Origin: Pleurotus djamor
Taxonomy: Eukaryota > Basidiomycota > Agaricomycetes > Agaricales > Pleurotaceae
Direction of reading: 5' to 3'
Assembly (NCBI GenBank): GCA_029747585.1
Contig: JAPEVF010001212.1
Location: 1-12,360 of the forward strand
DNA length: 12,360 bases
Part shown: positions 1-8,739 of the stretch, one piece after another
How positions within the stretch are numbered: position 1 is the first letter of the stretch
Layout of the letters: each line of letters opens with the position of its first letter
Notes under the pieces: generated by a model
Told to the model about the DNA's origin: nothing
What the model saw: only the letters and a program-made list of their open reading frames with translations
Database searches by the model: none
Position numbers and translations under genes: made by a program

Positions 1-1
1 T

Positions 2-1412
2 TTAAGTAAGTATGTGTTCCACATGCCACTTGGGCGATATGGTTATGGATATGCTTGACATCAGGAAGATAAAGTGGACGAGCCACTTCANTAACGCAGG
101 CGGTACAGCGCCGACCAAGATCTTAAGCCCTTCTTCATCACCATCGTTCTTTAACCTCTCCTCGACCTTCGCAAAGATATCCCACCACCATCGATTGATT
201 TCTTCATACTCCCCTCCAGTCCCCGGTTCCCCGACCCGGGCATGCCACGGCTTCTCTGGGAGAATATAATGCAGACACCGTATCTCATCGTCACTCCAAA
301 GCGGCTTGTGAATAACACGTAGTGTCTTCAGCGCGTTGTAATACCAATTCAATGGCTTCCATTTTCCCTTGAAGTACGCTGCAAGGAGGTCTTGATCGGG
401 AAACGAAAACGTCGGTACATCGGGGGAAGTGGCGAGGTAATGGGATAGCCCTTGAGATATTTCGGGCGACGGGTTTAGCACCACAAGACCGGAATTAAGG
501 AGCCCGTGTGGACGGGGCGAATCAGCCGTGATCTCTGGCGGCGGTGAAGTAGGACTCTTCACGGGAGTAAAGCCACAATTCTCCGGGATCCTGTCGAGTT
601 GGAGATATGTCAGACTCTCATCGGATTCCCCGGCATAGGCAATGTACGTTTGAGGTTGAAAGGGGATTTTTATGCCGGTGAAAGGGTGAATACGCACCAA
701 TCTTTTGGATAGTGCGCGAATTTGCGAGGATTGCATGCGCAGGCGTGCCCGGCTGCAATCCAGCCAGAGGGAATGTCAAGTGTCATGAGTTCGTCCATGT
801 TTCGCTTGATGATCATGTCAGAATCCAGCAGGACAACACGCTTTTGTGTTAATAGTTTCAACACAGCACGCAAAGCAAAGNAAAAAAATGTCAATCAAAG
901 CGCGTGCAGCACGAAGAAACCACGAAGTATCTTCACCTCGTAATCAAATAGATCGAATGCCCTGAGCGATGAACAGGGAAAATTCATTCATTTCGTTAGA
1001 ACATTTAGCACCTTCTCTATCGCGGGTAGACTGCGTACCTGAGTTTCGTCCAGGTATCTGCAAACCTGGTGTCTACTTTGTTCGCATTGGCGCCTCCACT
1101 GGGTTGGATGTAGTCGATCTGAGTCAGAACGAGTCCACGGCGAGATAATAGTGATCTCGTCTCCTGAGGTACATCTGGAGTGACCATGACCACTAGCGGG
1201 TACTGTGACTTGACATCGTCTAGGCATTGTTTTAGCACTAGAATGCCGGCAATGTAGACTGCGTCGCGAGGTGTCAAGAGGGAAGCCCAAGCACCTTTGA
1301 CCATGGTTGGGTCGATTTCAGGAGATTCATCTAGGAGGAGAAGACATTATATACCAGTTCGAAGGTGGGTCTATCGATTACAGCAAGTACGTACATCCGC
1401 GTCCGAAAACAT
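2..1412 (-). CDS. Glycosyltransferase family 8 protein (galactinol synthase/glycogenin-like), five exons
   Basis: Family knowledge: GT8 enzymes have a GT-A fold and transfer a sugar from a UDP-sugar with retention, using a metal held by a DxD motif. Seen: exons 1412-1391, 1330-1039, 961-937, 840-698 and 590-2 join in frame to 356 codons, with GT-AG introns of 60, 77, 96 and 107 bp. Motifs in this numbering are VVLLDSDM (DSD 119-121), a Cys-rich segment ending HYPKDWIPENC near 157-166, NSGLVVL from 193, FPDQDLL (DQD 226-228), WYYNALKTLR near 243-252, and H268 with KPW 274-276. These are the usual GT8 donor and metal sites, so the enzyme looks intact. Exon 1 is inferred from a phase-matched acceptor; Met17 (1304) is the conservative start. 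The last 30 or so residues are hydrophobic and unusual, so the C terminus may be mis-modelled. Position 91 is N. The exact donor and acceptor sugars cannot be told. Confidence 0.88.
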
Positions 1413-2040
1413 GGGAAGGTGAGATAAAGGCCAAACGGAGACACCGTTGCCGACATCATTATGTTTAGTATGGGAGAAGGAGCACACGCGTGACCCATCG
1501 ATATTGTATGGAGAGACGGGAATGAAGTGTAAAGAGGAACACGGAGGACGATGACGGTTCGGGGTAAGATTGAATGAGTTGGCAGAACGCTGTTATGCTT
1601 GCCAGGACGTCGCTGACAAAGAGGAGGAGGCGGTCCTTGATGAGACGATGGAGGAGGTGAGACTGGGGCAGTGATGGGGTTCGGCGCCGCGGACGAGAGC
1701 GACTAGTCAAGATCGGCGCAGTGGTCGATGTCTGATTGCAGGGGGATTGACGCGAAAATGTAAACTGGGCATCCCAAGGTAGAGTGAGTGATGGCATGGA
1801 GGATACGTCCACAGAGCAGAACAAGGGGATGCCGAGGTCCCTCTCCACACACCGGATGATGACGTTGTGACAGCGACGATCGCGACCAGAGCCAGCGAGA
1901 CTGCAAATCGTCGTCTGACGCTCGCCTGGACCGCTGCAAACCCAGTCATTGAGAGGCTGCGAATCGTTCCATGGCCGTCGTTGACACTGATCCATCTCTC
2001 ATTTATGCGTTCCATCACCCATAAAATCCGTCGCTTCATG
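1413..2040 (-). other. 5' flank of the GT8 gene with a weak 176-codon open frame
   Basis: This is the upstream side of the GT8 gene. The minus strand is open from an ATG at 1995 to a stop at 1465 (176 codons), and other minus frames are also open (1707-2039, 1703-1939). The translation is rich in Ser, Arg and Leu, has no motif I recognise and shows no clear codon bias. An ATG-ATG pair near 1461 begins a short upstream frame that overlaps the proposed GT8 exon 1. I read the stretch as promoter and 5' untranslated DNA, or as an unrelated hypothetical ORF. Neither reading can be proved here. Confidence 0.25.
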
Positions 2041-2050
2041 CATATTTATA
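2041..2050 (-). promoter_or_regulatory. TATA-like element on the minus strand
   Basis: The minus strand reads TATAAATATG, a good TATA-box match in otherwise mixed-composition DNA. It faces the weak ORF at 1465-1995 and, further on, the GT8 gene. It lies more than 600 bp upstream of the proposed GT8 start, so it would need a long 5' leader to serve that gene. A chance match is quite possible. Confidence 0.25.
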
Positions 2051-2616
2051 GAACAGCAGGCGCACTCGTACACCTTGGATCCCTGCATTTCACCTATTCT
2101 ACGTGCGTCGGGTGTCCATCCCCAGTCCCTCTTTCACCCCTTCAATCGCAAACCCTTCCCCATTCACTCCCTCCAACTCTCTCCCTCCCACAACCATCAG
2201 CCTTCGCATCCCCCTCCACATCCACTCCTCCGCATCCATTCCACTCAGCTCCATCCCTTGTCCTCCCGCCTTCTGCAAGCCTGCACGCGTCGTCCGTCCC
2301 TCAGCTCGGCTGCTGCTTGATTACGCAGTCCACCGTCCCTTCGCGATCCTTCGGTGAATAAGAAAGCTATGAGACTTGAGCTTGAGAGCTTGAAATCGCG
2401 AACCAACATCTGCGCTCACCTATATCCACGTCGCCCCCTTGATCCTTCCAAAGCAATTGCGCGCAAGATTCTAGTTCGAATTTCCGAACATATCTAATAA
2501 AGTTCCTCAGTAAATACAAAAACATGTCTCGGAAAATTGACTTACCCGCCGCGTATCAACTTTTCCTACACCGATCCGAGCTCAAAACGTTCCCAACCCA
2601 AGCGTCCGTCATCTAA
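2051..2616. other. Pyrimidine-rich stretch with no convincing gene
   Basis: From about 2134 to 2300 the plus strand is strongly C/T-rich, which keeps several plus frames open (1867-2361, 2075-2320, 2103-2357). Their products are Ser/Pro/His-rich low-complexity strings that shift between frames without a preferred one. Minus-strand donor-like sites (GTAAGT at about 2545, GTGAGC at about 2419) continue the intron series seen upstream on that strand. They suggest the 3' untranslated end of a minus-strand transcript. No protein-coding gene is supported. Confidence 0.3.
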
Positions 2617-4917
2617 TCACAACGACTAAAGTAGGAAGAGTAGAATTGTCAGCCAAAACTCGACGGAAAGTGACAAACATAAAGACTTACCGCGATTAAA
2701 ATCCTTTTTGAAAGTTGGCTTGAAAAACTTGAAAATTGGGTTGTCAAAGATGAGGAGCTGGGTGTTGTTGATTCTTCGTTACATGCTGACATGGAGTTGG
2801 AGTGTTGCGTGGTGGATACTTGGGGCATGCACGGGGAACGTGAAGCGAGAGGATGGACGGAGAGGGAGAGGCCAAGAGAGGGAAGAGAGGCAAAGACAAG
2901 GCGGAAAGAGCAAGGAGGAAGGAGGAGAGACGAAGGAAGGGAGGAAATGCTCCGTTTCTCAAACGAAACCAAGCGTCGACTGACGACAGAGACAAGGAAT
3001 CGTACGAGGAGGAGAAGGAGCGTAGAGGAATGGAAAGCGAAAGGGACGAAGAGAACGACGAAGAGGAGGGAAAAGAAAGAATCAAGAAAGAGGGAGCAAA
3101 AACGAGAGAAAGATGGTGGTGGTGATGAGTTGCGAAGATGGATACAAGGTGACAAGTTGGAAATTTCCAACTCAGATAAACTTGCAGCCAGCGTCAACCA
3201 CCGCCATACATCACGTACACAAGCAAGCAAGATACTCATGTATACTCACCAGCCCCTTCGATTTCGTTGTCTTCGAGGTAGTGTGATGGGGTCAAGGAAA
3301 TTCAATTTGATTCTGATTCGGCTTTCTCGACTTCGTTCTAGGTTATCGATGCTCTTCTCTAGTGAATATATTCGACGCCGCCTCCTCCGATCTCCCCTCC
3401 TTCCAACTTGAAGTGTTGAAGTTACACAGACAACAGACAATAGGGCTCGTGGATTTTTTGCCAAAGAGGTCTTTGCGACAAGGCTGTCGGCGATCCGAGT
3501 GCGCACCAAAGGAAAAACACCAAAAATAGAAAATCATGGTGGATGTCAGTAAAAGCCGGACGACATCAAGTGTCCTTGGTCGGTGCTCACCGTAAAGTAT
3601 ACAAATTAACATGTCTTGTTTTCTACACGCACGCACGCCAAAGAGCGACAAGTTAGCCAACTCGCGCCGATGATTCGAAAAGACAGGGTCAGACGGCTTA
3701 CCGATAGGTTACATGTAGATGCAAGGGCCAAGATGATAACGAAGCAATACGATGTCTACGGAGGTACGGGGAGGGTAAGCACATCATGCTCATCGTTCGG
3801 TTCACCATCCTTACCAGATTTCTTTTGCAGTTTTGATTTATCTGATTTTTTTGTAGGGTTGAAAGGTCTGCCGTTCGACCGGGCCCCAGTCAGCCAGCGA
3901 ACAACAAACAACGAGACGCAGAGGAGAAGTGGCAAGGCGACTCGGGGGCTCGCACCTGGAATGAAACGAAACGGACAATGTCTGACCGAAAGCCAAGGAA
4001 TCGGTAAGTCACTCTCCGCCACCGATTATATGTGGAAGGAAGAGCTGACATACCAAGATTCAAGAAAGTCGCCGCAGGTTCGCTTCGCGGCGGTCTACCT
4101 AAAAACACAGAGCACGCAAAGCAGCCGTCAGCCATCCCGTTCCGTCTTCCGAGAGAATGGGATGAGCACCTACACCGTGTTGGTGTTCCGGGTAACATGA
4201 TGGAGTTCGATCCAATCCCCGTGGTCTGTGAAACGCGGGGGCTCGGATGAGTCCTGACTCTGACCAGCCTGAGGAGGCGGCGCCGCCGTTGGCGCGGACT
4301 CGGTCGTGTTGGCCAAACGATCTGGATGGAACGGCTATGTATCAGCAAAGCGGCCAGCACCATGGGGGCGGCCACCTACCTGGGACGAGCGTAACATCCA
4401 CCTGGACATGGAAACCCAGAGGACCGCTCCCGAACCCTGGCGCACCTACACAACCAGCACAACCAGAACAAGTCGCAAGTCAGCGACGAAACTCATACGC
4501 AATGAAGGAAAAGAGAATGCTTACCTTGACCTTGGCCTTGAACATCTTCTTGATGATGATGATGGAACACTGCCCGAGCGGAGTAGACGGCCCAGCCGTA
4601 CTGCGTGCTCTCGTGGGTGTGGCAGTAGTAACTGTGGGTTGGGCAGCTTCGACAGGTGATGCAGCTGTGGATGTGTTGGCAGGCGGCGCAGAAGTGGTAG
4701 TGACTCCACCAGGCGGTGCGATGAGTGCATGGAGAGGTACGAGGACGGGGAGGGATGACGTAGCGACGGACGAAGAGGACTGGCATCGTTGGTGTTGGTG
4801 TTGGTGTTGGCGCAGGTGAGTAGGTGAGTTGACGCGGAGGAAGAGGGCGAAGGGAAAGGTAAGGTAAGGGGAAACAGCAAGGAATAATCGCGAAACCAAG
4901 ACTGATAACCCCTTCAT
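2617..4917 (-). CDS. Candidate multi-intron gene, unknown product, possible secreted or membrane protein
   Basis: I do not recognise the product. Exons 4917-4525, 4445-4380, 4321-4174, 4098-4054, 3867-3815, 3755-3702, 3622-3591, 3483-3250, 3180-2691 and 2625-2617 join into a continuous frame of 507 codons. Most introns have a good donor (GTAAGC, GTAGGT, GTATGT, GTAAGG, GTGAGC, GTGAGT, GTAAGT) and many have CTGAC or CTAAC before the acceptor. The N terminus is hydrophobic (residues about 4-27, signal-peptide or membrane-anchor like). A Thr/Ser/Pro/Ala-rich stretch follows (about 70-115), then a short basic KAKVK segment. Weak points: exon 3180-2691 is a biased pyrimidine tract, several exons are open in more than one frame, and a competing frame from ATG 4924 gives a Cys/His-rich exon 1 with a strong C-ending codon bias. 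Coordinates and frame are tentative. Confidence 0.33.
2842..3128 (+). repeat. Purine-rich (GA) strand-asymmetric tract
   Basis: For nearly 290 bp the plus strand is overwhelmingly A and G (GAGGAGGAGAAGG-like runs), so the minus strand is almost all C and T. There is no fixed repeat unit. The skew keeps frames open on both strands: a Lys/Arg/Glu-rich product on plus (2791-3411) and a Leu/Ser/Phe-rich one on minus (2649-3239). ORF length here is therefore weak evidence of coding. In fungi, CT-rich tracts on the coding strand are common just upstream of transcription starts, so this may be promoter or leader DNA of a minus-strand gene. Confidence 0.7.
3956..3981 (-). other. Possible 26-bp cassette exon
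   Basis: Within the 186-bp intron 4053-3868 of the minus-strand candidate sits a 26-bp stretch flanked by TCAG on one side and GTGCGA on the other. A branch-like GTGACTTACC lies before it and GGCTGACTGG after it. Including it keeps the upstream frame open but runs into TAA at 3840-3838 in the next exon. Skipping it gives the long frame. It could be a regulated poison exon or a chance arrangement. Confidence 0.25.
4247..4819 (+). CDS. Alternative plus-strand ORF, hypothetical protein
   Basis: A single uninterrupted frame from ATG 4247 to the stop at 4819 (190 codons) lies opposite the first exons of the minus-strand candidate. The product starts Asp/Glu/Pro-rich, then has a Pro/Gln segment, a run of four Met from a GAT repeat, an Ala/Val/Gly-rich hydrophobic part (about residues 115-150) and ends in Trp/Cys repeats from a GGTGTT repeat. 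The repeat-derived ends and the lack of any motif make it likely to be a mirror of the other strand. I list it because the strand of this region is not settled. Confidence 0.15.
   Translation: MSPDSDQPEEAAPPLARTRSCWPNDLDGTAMYQQSGQHHGGGHLPGTSVTSTWTWKPRGPLPNPGAPTQPAQPEQVASQRRNSYAMKEKRMLTLTLALNIFLMMMMEHCPSGVDGPAVLRALVGVAVVTVGWAASTGDAAVDVLAGGAEVVVTPPGGAMSAWRGTRTGRDDVATDEEDWHRWCWCWCWRR
4551..4564 (+). repeat. Short GAT trinucleotide repeat
   Basis: About four and a half GAT units. On the minus strand this encodes a short Ile or His run just before the conserved-looking KMFKAKVK end of the first candidate exon. Confidence 0.6.
4789..4810 (+). repeat. TTGGTG hexamer microsatellite
   Basis: Nearly four tandem copies of TTGGTG. 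On the minus strand it reads ACACCA repeats, which give Thr-Pro, His-Gln or Asn-Thr dipeptides depending on frame. It is followed at once by GCAGGTGAGTAGGTGAG, which resembles a plus-strand donor. Confidence 0.75.
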
Positions 4918-6070
4918 TTTCCATAGACTTTCTATTCCGTTACTGGTTACTCATGCCAGTCGGCCCCCAATTTCGGCTTGGGGGTGGTAATCGCAATCTG
5001 GACCATGGGATCTGCCTGCGTTTGATGGACTCGCAACGTGCGCCATGGTCGCCGTTCCATAGAAGGCTAGGTACAAAGGCGAGTGGCTTCTCTTCTCCCG
5101 TTTTCTGTGGGTTATGAGAGATAACTTGATGTTTTCTTGATCTTTCAGGGTTTTTTGGCGGATCGCCGTTGCAACAGGCACTTGGAGCGCGTGATCGGCT
5201 GTGGTGATTGGTTCGAAGGTGCAAATGGATCTGGGGTGTCGGTGGATGAATTGTCGCAAGGACAGTTGCTTCCTCAAAGTCGCAGTTCAAGGAACCAACC
5301 AGGGATAACTCAATTCGAAGAAGTCGAAATCGATGACTGCGAGTCCGTAGCACAGGAATGGGTTTGTAGGTCCGTTCTAGCTTTGTTGTATTTTATTAAG
5401 GTTGAGAAATGGAAGATCTCGAGCAGAGAGGGGCAACGACATACCGGTCGCAATAACAAAGTCAAAGTCAAGGTACCTCCCTAACTGTGACTGGTCGCCA
5501 TGTCGTGTTGCGGTGATGATGTGCTAATGGGAAAGGAAAAGTATCGCATGAACATGAAGTCATTCGTCATACTGTGCCAGAATTCTTGATGAAAATGAAG
5601 CTGGATGACGATCATTCAGTAACGGAGGCGGGACCGTGTCTTTTGATGCAACCAACCTACATCCCGAACCCCATGGTCCCTTGCCCTCCACACGCCCACA
5701 CATCCCACGGAATCCACTGGGTACGGGTACGAAGAGTGAACAAGAGGTCTCTTCGAACGTAGCAAGCATATGAAATGGAATAAATCAACACGCTTTCAAG
5801 CTTAACTTCAGGGTCCGACAACGCTTATTTCCACTCCGAGGCCCCAACTTACGGCCTGGTACAAAATAGGAAACCACGAGTCGACGCCCGGCAATATATC
5901 GACTATCTGACGATTGTTCTTGGTAACTGTGATAGGGGACTGCTGTTTGTGATCAAGGAGGTCGAGCCCATTTGGAAACATCGTTCGGCGTTACTTGTCA
6001 CCATCCTCCGCAACTTCCGAATGGCCGTTGCGTAGCGCCTAAGAAATTGTTTTTGGAAGAGGACGTGTTC

Positions 6071-6090
6071 ATATTATATTATATTATTTT
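6071..6090 (+). repeat. AT-rich TATAT(T) repeat
   Basis: A 20-bp run of ATATT/ATTAT units. It is TATA-like on both strands, but no well-supported gene starts close to it on either side. Confidence 0.5.
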
Positions 6091-6230
6091 AGAGTTTGGA
6101 CCATGCGGTAATGTGCTGTGCTTGGAATGGAAGTCGAGTCGATTCAATTGGGTCGCGAGTCGAGCTAACGAAAGTTTGTGATGGAGCCTCCATCGCCCAC
6201 TAGCACGTCGACGGTCGACAGACACTTACG

Positions 6231-6254
6231 GTGATTGTGAATGTGAATGTGATT
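6231..6254 (+). repeat. Imperfect GTGA(A)T microsatellite
   Basis: Four imperfect copies of GTGATT/GTGAAT follow a GTCGAC-GGTCGAC doublet at about 6207-6219. On the minus strand it gives a short His-Ile/Asn-His run. It looks like a simple repeat with no further role visible. Confidence 0.55.
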
Positions 6255-7700
6255 AGATGTGAGAGGTTCTCGAGCTCGTTCGAGTCGCCGCCGATAATCA
6301 ATACCATTCACAAAACTGTGACGCCGCGATACTAGTAGTTCAGCACTTGTGATAGCTCTGCTGGCGCATCGCGATATCGGACACTCACAGCAAAGTCGAG
6401 AGAGTGCTGAGACGTAACTATTCAACACCTTTCTACCATTCAACGGTACCCTCTAATTATTTGTACTGCGAAGTCAATCCATGAGTTGTTTCATTTGCAT
6501 TGACGAGAAATGTGCTCCTCGCGCAACTCTCATTTCATGGAATTATTTGAGAAAAGTACGAGAAACTAGTCTTCGTTGCTCAGCTGCGCCCCACTCAACC
6601 GAAAACCCTAGCATATTTTTCCATGTTCGTCGATATTGTGAACGCTTGCAAGTTGCGCATTAATTTTGAAGTCAAGGACCTCGGCGACTTCGTGTTGTCA
6701 GGGAGAGTAAGAGCCTATGCATCCATACTCATACTAGTCACAGCTCCGAGTACTTTCTTGTGCTTTGAAGCGAAGTCCATGGTTCTCGATGATGAGTGCT
6801 GGGTCACTCTGCACGCTTCCAAACAAAGAATTTGAAGTCATCGCGTATCAGGGGCAGTCCAGGGGTCAGACGCGTAGCCCATCGTGACTTCCCGCTATCT
6901 GCTCAAGACATATTTCTGCGTCTCCTTAGAGAACGTACAGCCATTTGATCGCCAAACTTGTATCAAGCTCTCCCAGGTCAATCCATCCGTTGAGCACCAG
7001 GATTTATCAACAAAATGAGAAAGTACCATTAACTGTGATCCACCGACTATCATGTTTCGGTTCAACCCCTTCAATTGGGAGCACGTCGCATTACAGAGAG
7101 AATACAAGTGTCCAGCAAGATTCTACCCCCGATTCTCAGCCTTGTGCACAGGCACGAACGGTCAACGGAGTTCTTCGTGTCGTCCCCCGTCTCAATCAGT
7201 GGTCAGTAGTGCCGAAATATTCGACTCGTCTTCTCCAATTACTTCTGGAATGATGAATTCCTCTCAGAAACACTGGACCCACTGTGTAAATTTTCGCTGT
7301 GCATGTCATGGAATATTCGCAAATTCCGATAACGCCAGAAGCAGAATTCAATGTCTGCAGTGCCTGATAGAAGACACTGCTGCGTAGAGGAATAGGTAGA
7401 ACGATGTCCAATTCCGGAGTGACAAATCTCCCATCAGCGGAGAATGACGAGAAGGCCCCTGGTGAATCGTTGACTCGATTATGCGATGCATGTGTTCTGG
7501 GTTCTTGTTCCTTGAAAATAATTCGTTGATGGAGAGATACGAGCTGCGCAATTATTGGAAGAAGCAGAACGGCTGTTGAATCGCGTAAGAGAAGAAGAGG
7601 GTCCACGTCAAGACAGAAATGTATATTCCAGATATTATTTCAGTATAGCAAATTTCGGGAGACACAACAGAACCAAGCATCGAGAGAATACTTAAGGCAG

Positions 7701-8463
7701 TTCCCCAGAGAATATAAGCTTAGTTCTCCCCACCACAAACCCCGCCACTATGCCCCGATGACACTCAAACCCTCCTCGCGTACACGTTCCCCTTCGTCAT
7801 TGCCCATCCCTACGACATCGCGATTCTCCGTCCTCCTCCACCTCCACCTCCACCTCCACTTCTTCCTCCTCCTACTCATCCTCATCTCATAAGTTCGTCA
7901 ACTCCTCCTCCTGCTATGGCTGTATCGACCACTCTGCTCGTCGTAACAAATCCGTCGACATTCCCTGGATCTCCCCCTATGATTCTCAGGGTGCCAGTCA
8001 TGTTTCCTTTTCGGGCGCCTCCAAGCTTTCACCGTCACCACCATGACCGTGCTAGCTGCCTCTAATAGTATGCACAGTACTAGGCTTAGAGCCAGAACTT
8101 TTGACTCGGCCGGTAAGTTCCATGTTCCTACCATTCTTGTGACGTTCTCTAACTCTTGTTGTCCATTTTCTAGGTCCGAATTCTGACTACGCCGCCTTTG
8201 CTTCGATGCACCGTGCACATCTCTGAAATTCTTGTGTAAGTATTCCCGCTGAGCTTGATATTATCTCTACTTGACTGACCGCTTCATCTATTAGATCACT
8301 TGAGACACCTCGAGGATGATGTCACTGCCATGTCAGCTTCGACACGGCACCTTGTGTCGTCACGGAGGGCCTTGCGAATTGTCAATCTGAATCAGATCGT
8401 CTCTGACGCGTTGCTCTGATGCTTTTCACTCTGATCTCGTGTCAAATTCAAACCTCCTCACAT
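7701..8463 (+). other. Plus-strand transcribed-looking region with introns, no settled frame
   Basis: Two textbook fungal introns stand here: 8113-8173 (GTAAGT, CTAAC at 8149, TTTTCTAG) and 8236-8294 (GTAAGT, CTGAC at 8275, ATTAG). A third, 8464-8529 (GTACGC, CTGAC at 8503, CACCAG), follows. Across the first intron two frames stay open. One starts at ATG 8043 and ends after 40 codons. The other runs on through the second intron to a stop soon after. Upstream, a Pro-rich open stretch from about 7722 to 8064 contains the CCTCCA repeat. No single frame links all exons, so this is either a 5' leader, a noncoding RNA or a decayed gene. Confidence 0.35.
7831..7859 (+). repeat. CCTCCA hexamer microsatellite
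   Basis: Four to five tandem CCTCCA units, preceded and followed by CCTCCT. It gives poly-Pro in one plus frame, Leu-His repeats in another and Ser-Thr in the third. Such tracts are frequent in fungal promoters and leaders. Confidence 0.8.
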
Positions 8464-8627
8464 GTACGCTGACTCGCTCTACCGAAATATCTGTGCCTCC
8501 GCCTGACTTTCTTTCTCTTCTTCCACCAGGTGCCCAATACCTATACTACGGCTGAAAGTCGCTACCTATGTCAGTAATGACTCACCGCGACTTGGAGACG
8601 TACTGGAAACTGGAACTCGAAGTGTCC

Positions 8628-8739
8628 TCTCTTCACGACCGCGCCACTAACCACCGGGGGTTTCAATTTGAAGCTTTGCGCCTCCGCGCATGGCCTGCAT
8701 CCCGCAATGCATCTCTTCTCGACCGCGCCACCAACCACC
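8628..8739 (+). repeat. Two 28-bp direct repeats spaced 84 bp apart
   Basis: Positions 8628-8655 and 8712-8739 match at 26 of 28 bases (TCTCTTCACGACC versus TCTCTTCTCGACC, then CACTAAC versus CACCAAC). The 84-bp spacing is a multiple of three. In the frame starting at ATG 8568 both copies read as SL(H/L)DRATNH, followed by a weaker RLR(A/T)(W/Y) match. This suggests an ancient 28-residue tandem duplication in that frame. Confidence 0.65.

Larger units (their letters stand above)
4925..7700. other. 2.8 kb without a convincing gene
   Basis: Only short or atypically started frames occur. A plus frame at about 5137-5484 (115 codons, TTG start) holds an acidic stretch around FEEVEIDDCE. A minus frame at 7606-7196 (136 codons, GTG start) has a hydrophobic beginning. 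An ATG-started minus frame at 6443-6165 is 92 codons. None shows a recognisable motif, and I found no consistent intron series as in the neighbouring regions. Base composition is more even, with AT-rich patches near 6070-6090 and 6600-6670. It may be intergenic DNA or the remains of decayed genes. I see no tRNA, rRNA or transposon termini. Confidence 0.4.

Noticed and set aside
841..936. N at 881 as evidence of a broken GT8 gene
   Set aside because: The N falls inside the 96-bp third intron in an A-rich run, so it does not affect the coding sequence.
988..1290. 100-codon minus-strand ORF inside the GT8 gene
   Set aside because: It is an out-of-frame shadow of GT8 exon 2 and runs into the intron.
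2791..3411. 206-codon plus-strand ORF rich in Lys, Arg and Glu
   Set aside because: It is explained by the purine-rich tract, which removes stops from several frames at once. There is no motif or codon preference.
3400..4260. Resemblance of minus-strand pieces to an Rsp5/NEDD4-type ubiquitin ligase (a DHxTR-like WW fragment near 4190-4220 and a C2-like KNPRALLSVV near 3440)
   Set aside because: The order of the pieces would be reversed for that family, key Trp and Asp residues are absent, and no HECT domain is visible.
6610..6700. Short INFEVKDLG string on the plus strand recalling copia reverse transcriptase
   Set aside because: There is no catalytic YVDD in the right place, no neighbouring integrase or RNase H motifs and no long terminal repeats. 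The frame is only 70 codons.
7196..7606. 136-codon minus-strand ORF
   Set aside because: It starts with GTG instead of ATG, shows no recognised motif and lacks supporting splice signals. It was kept only as a note in the region description.
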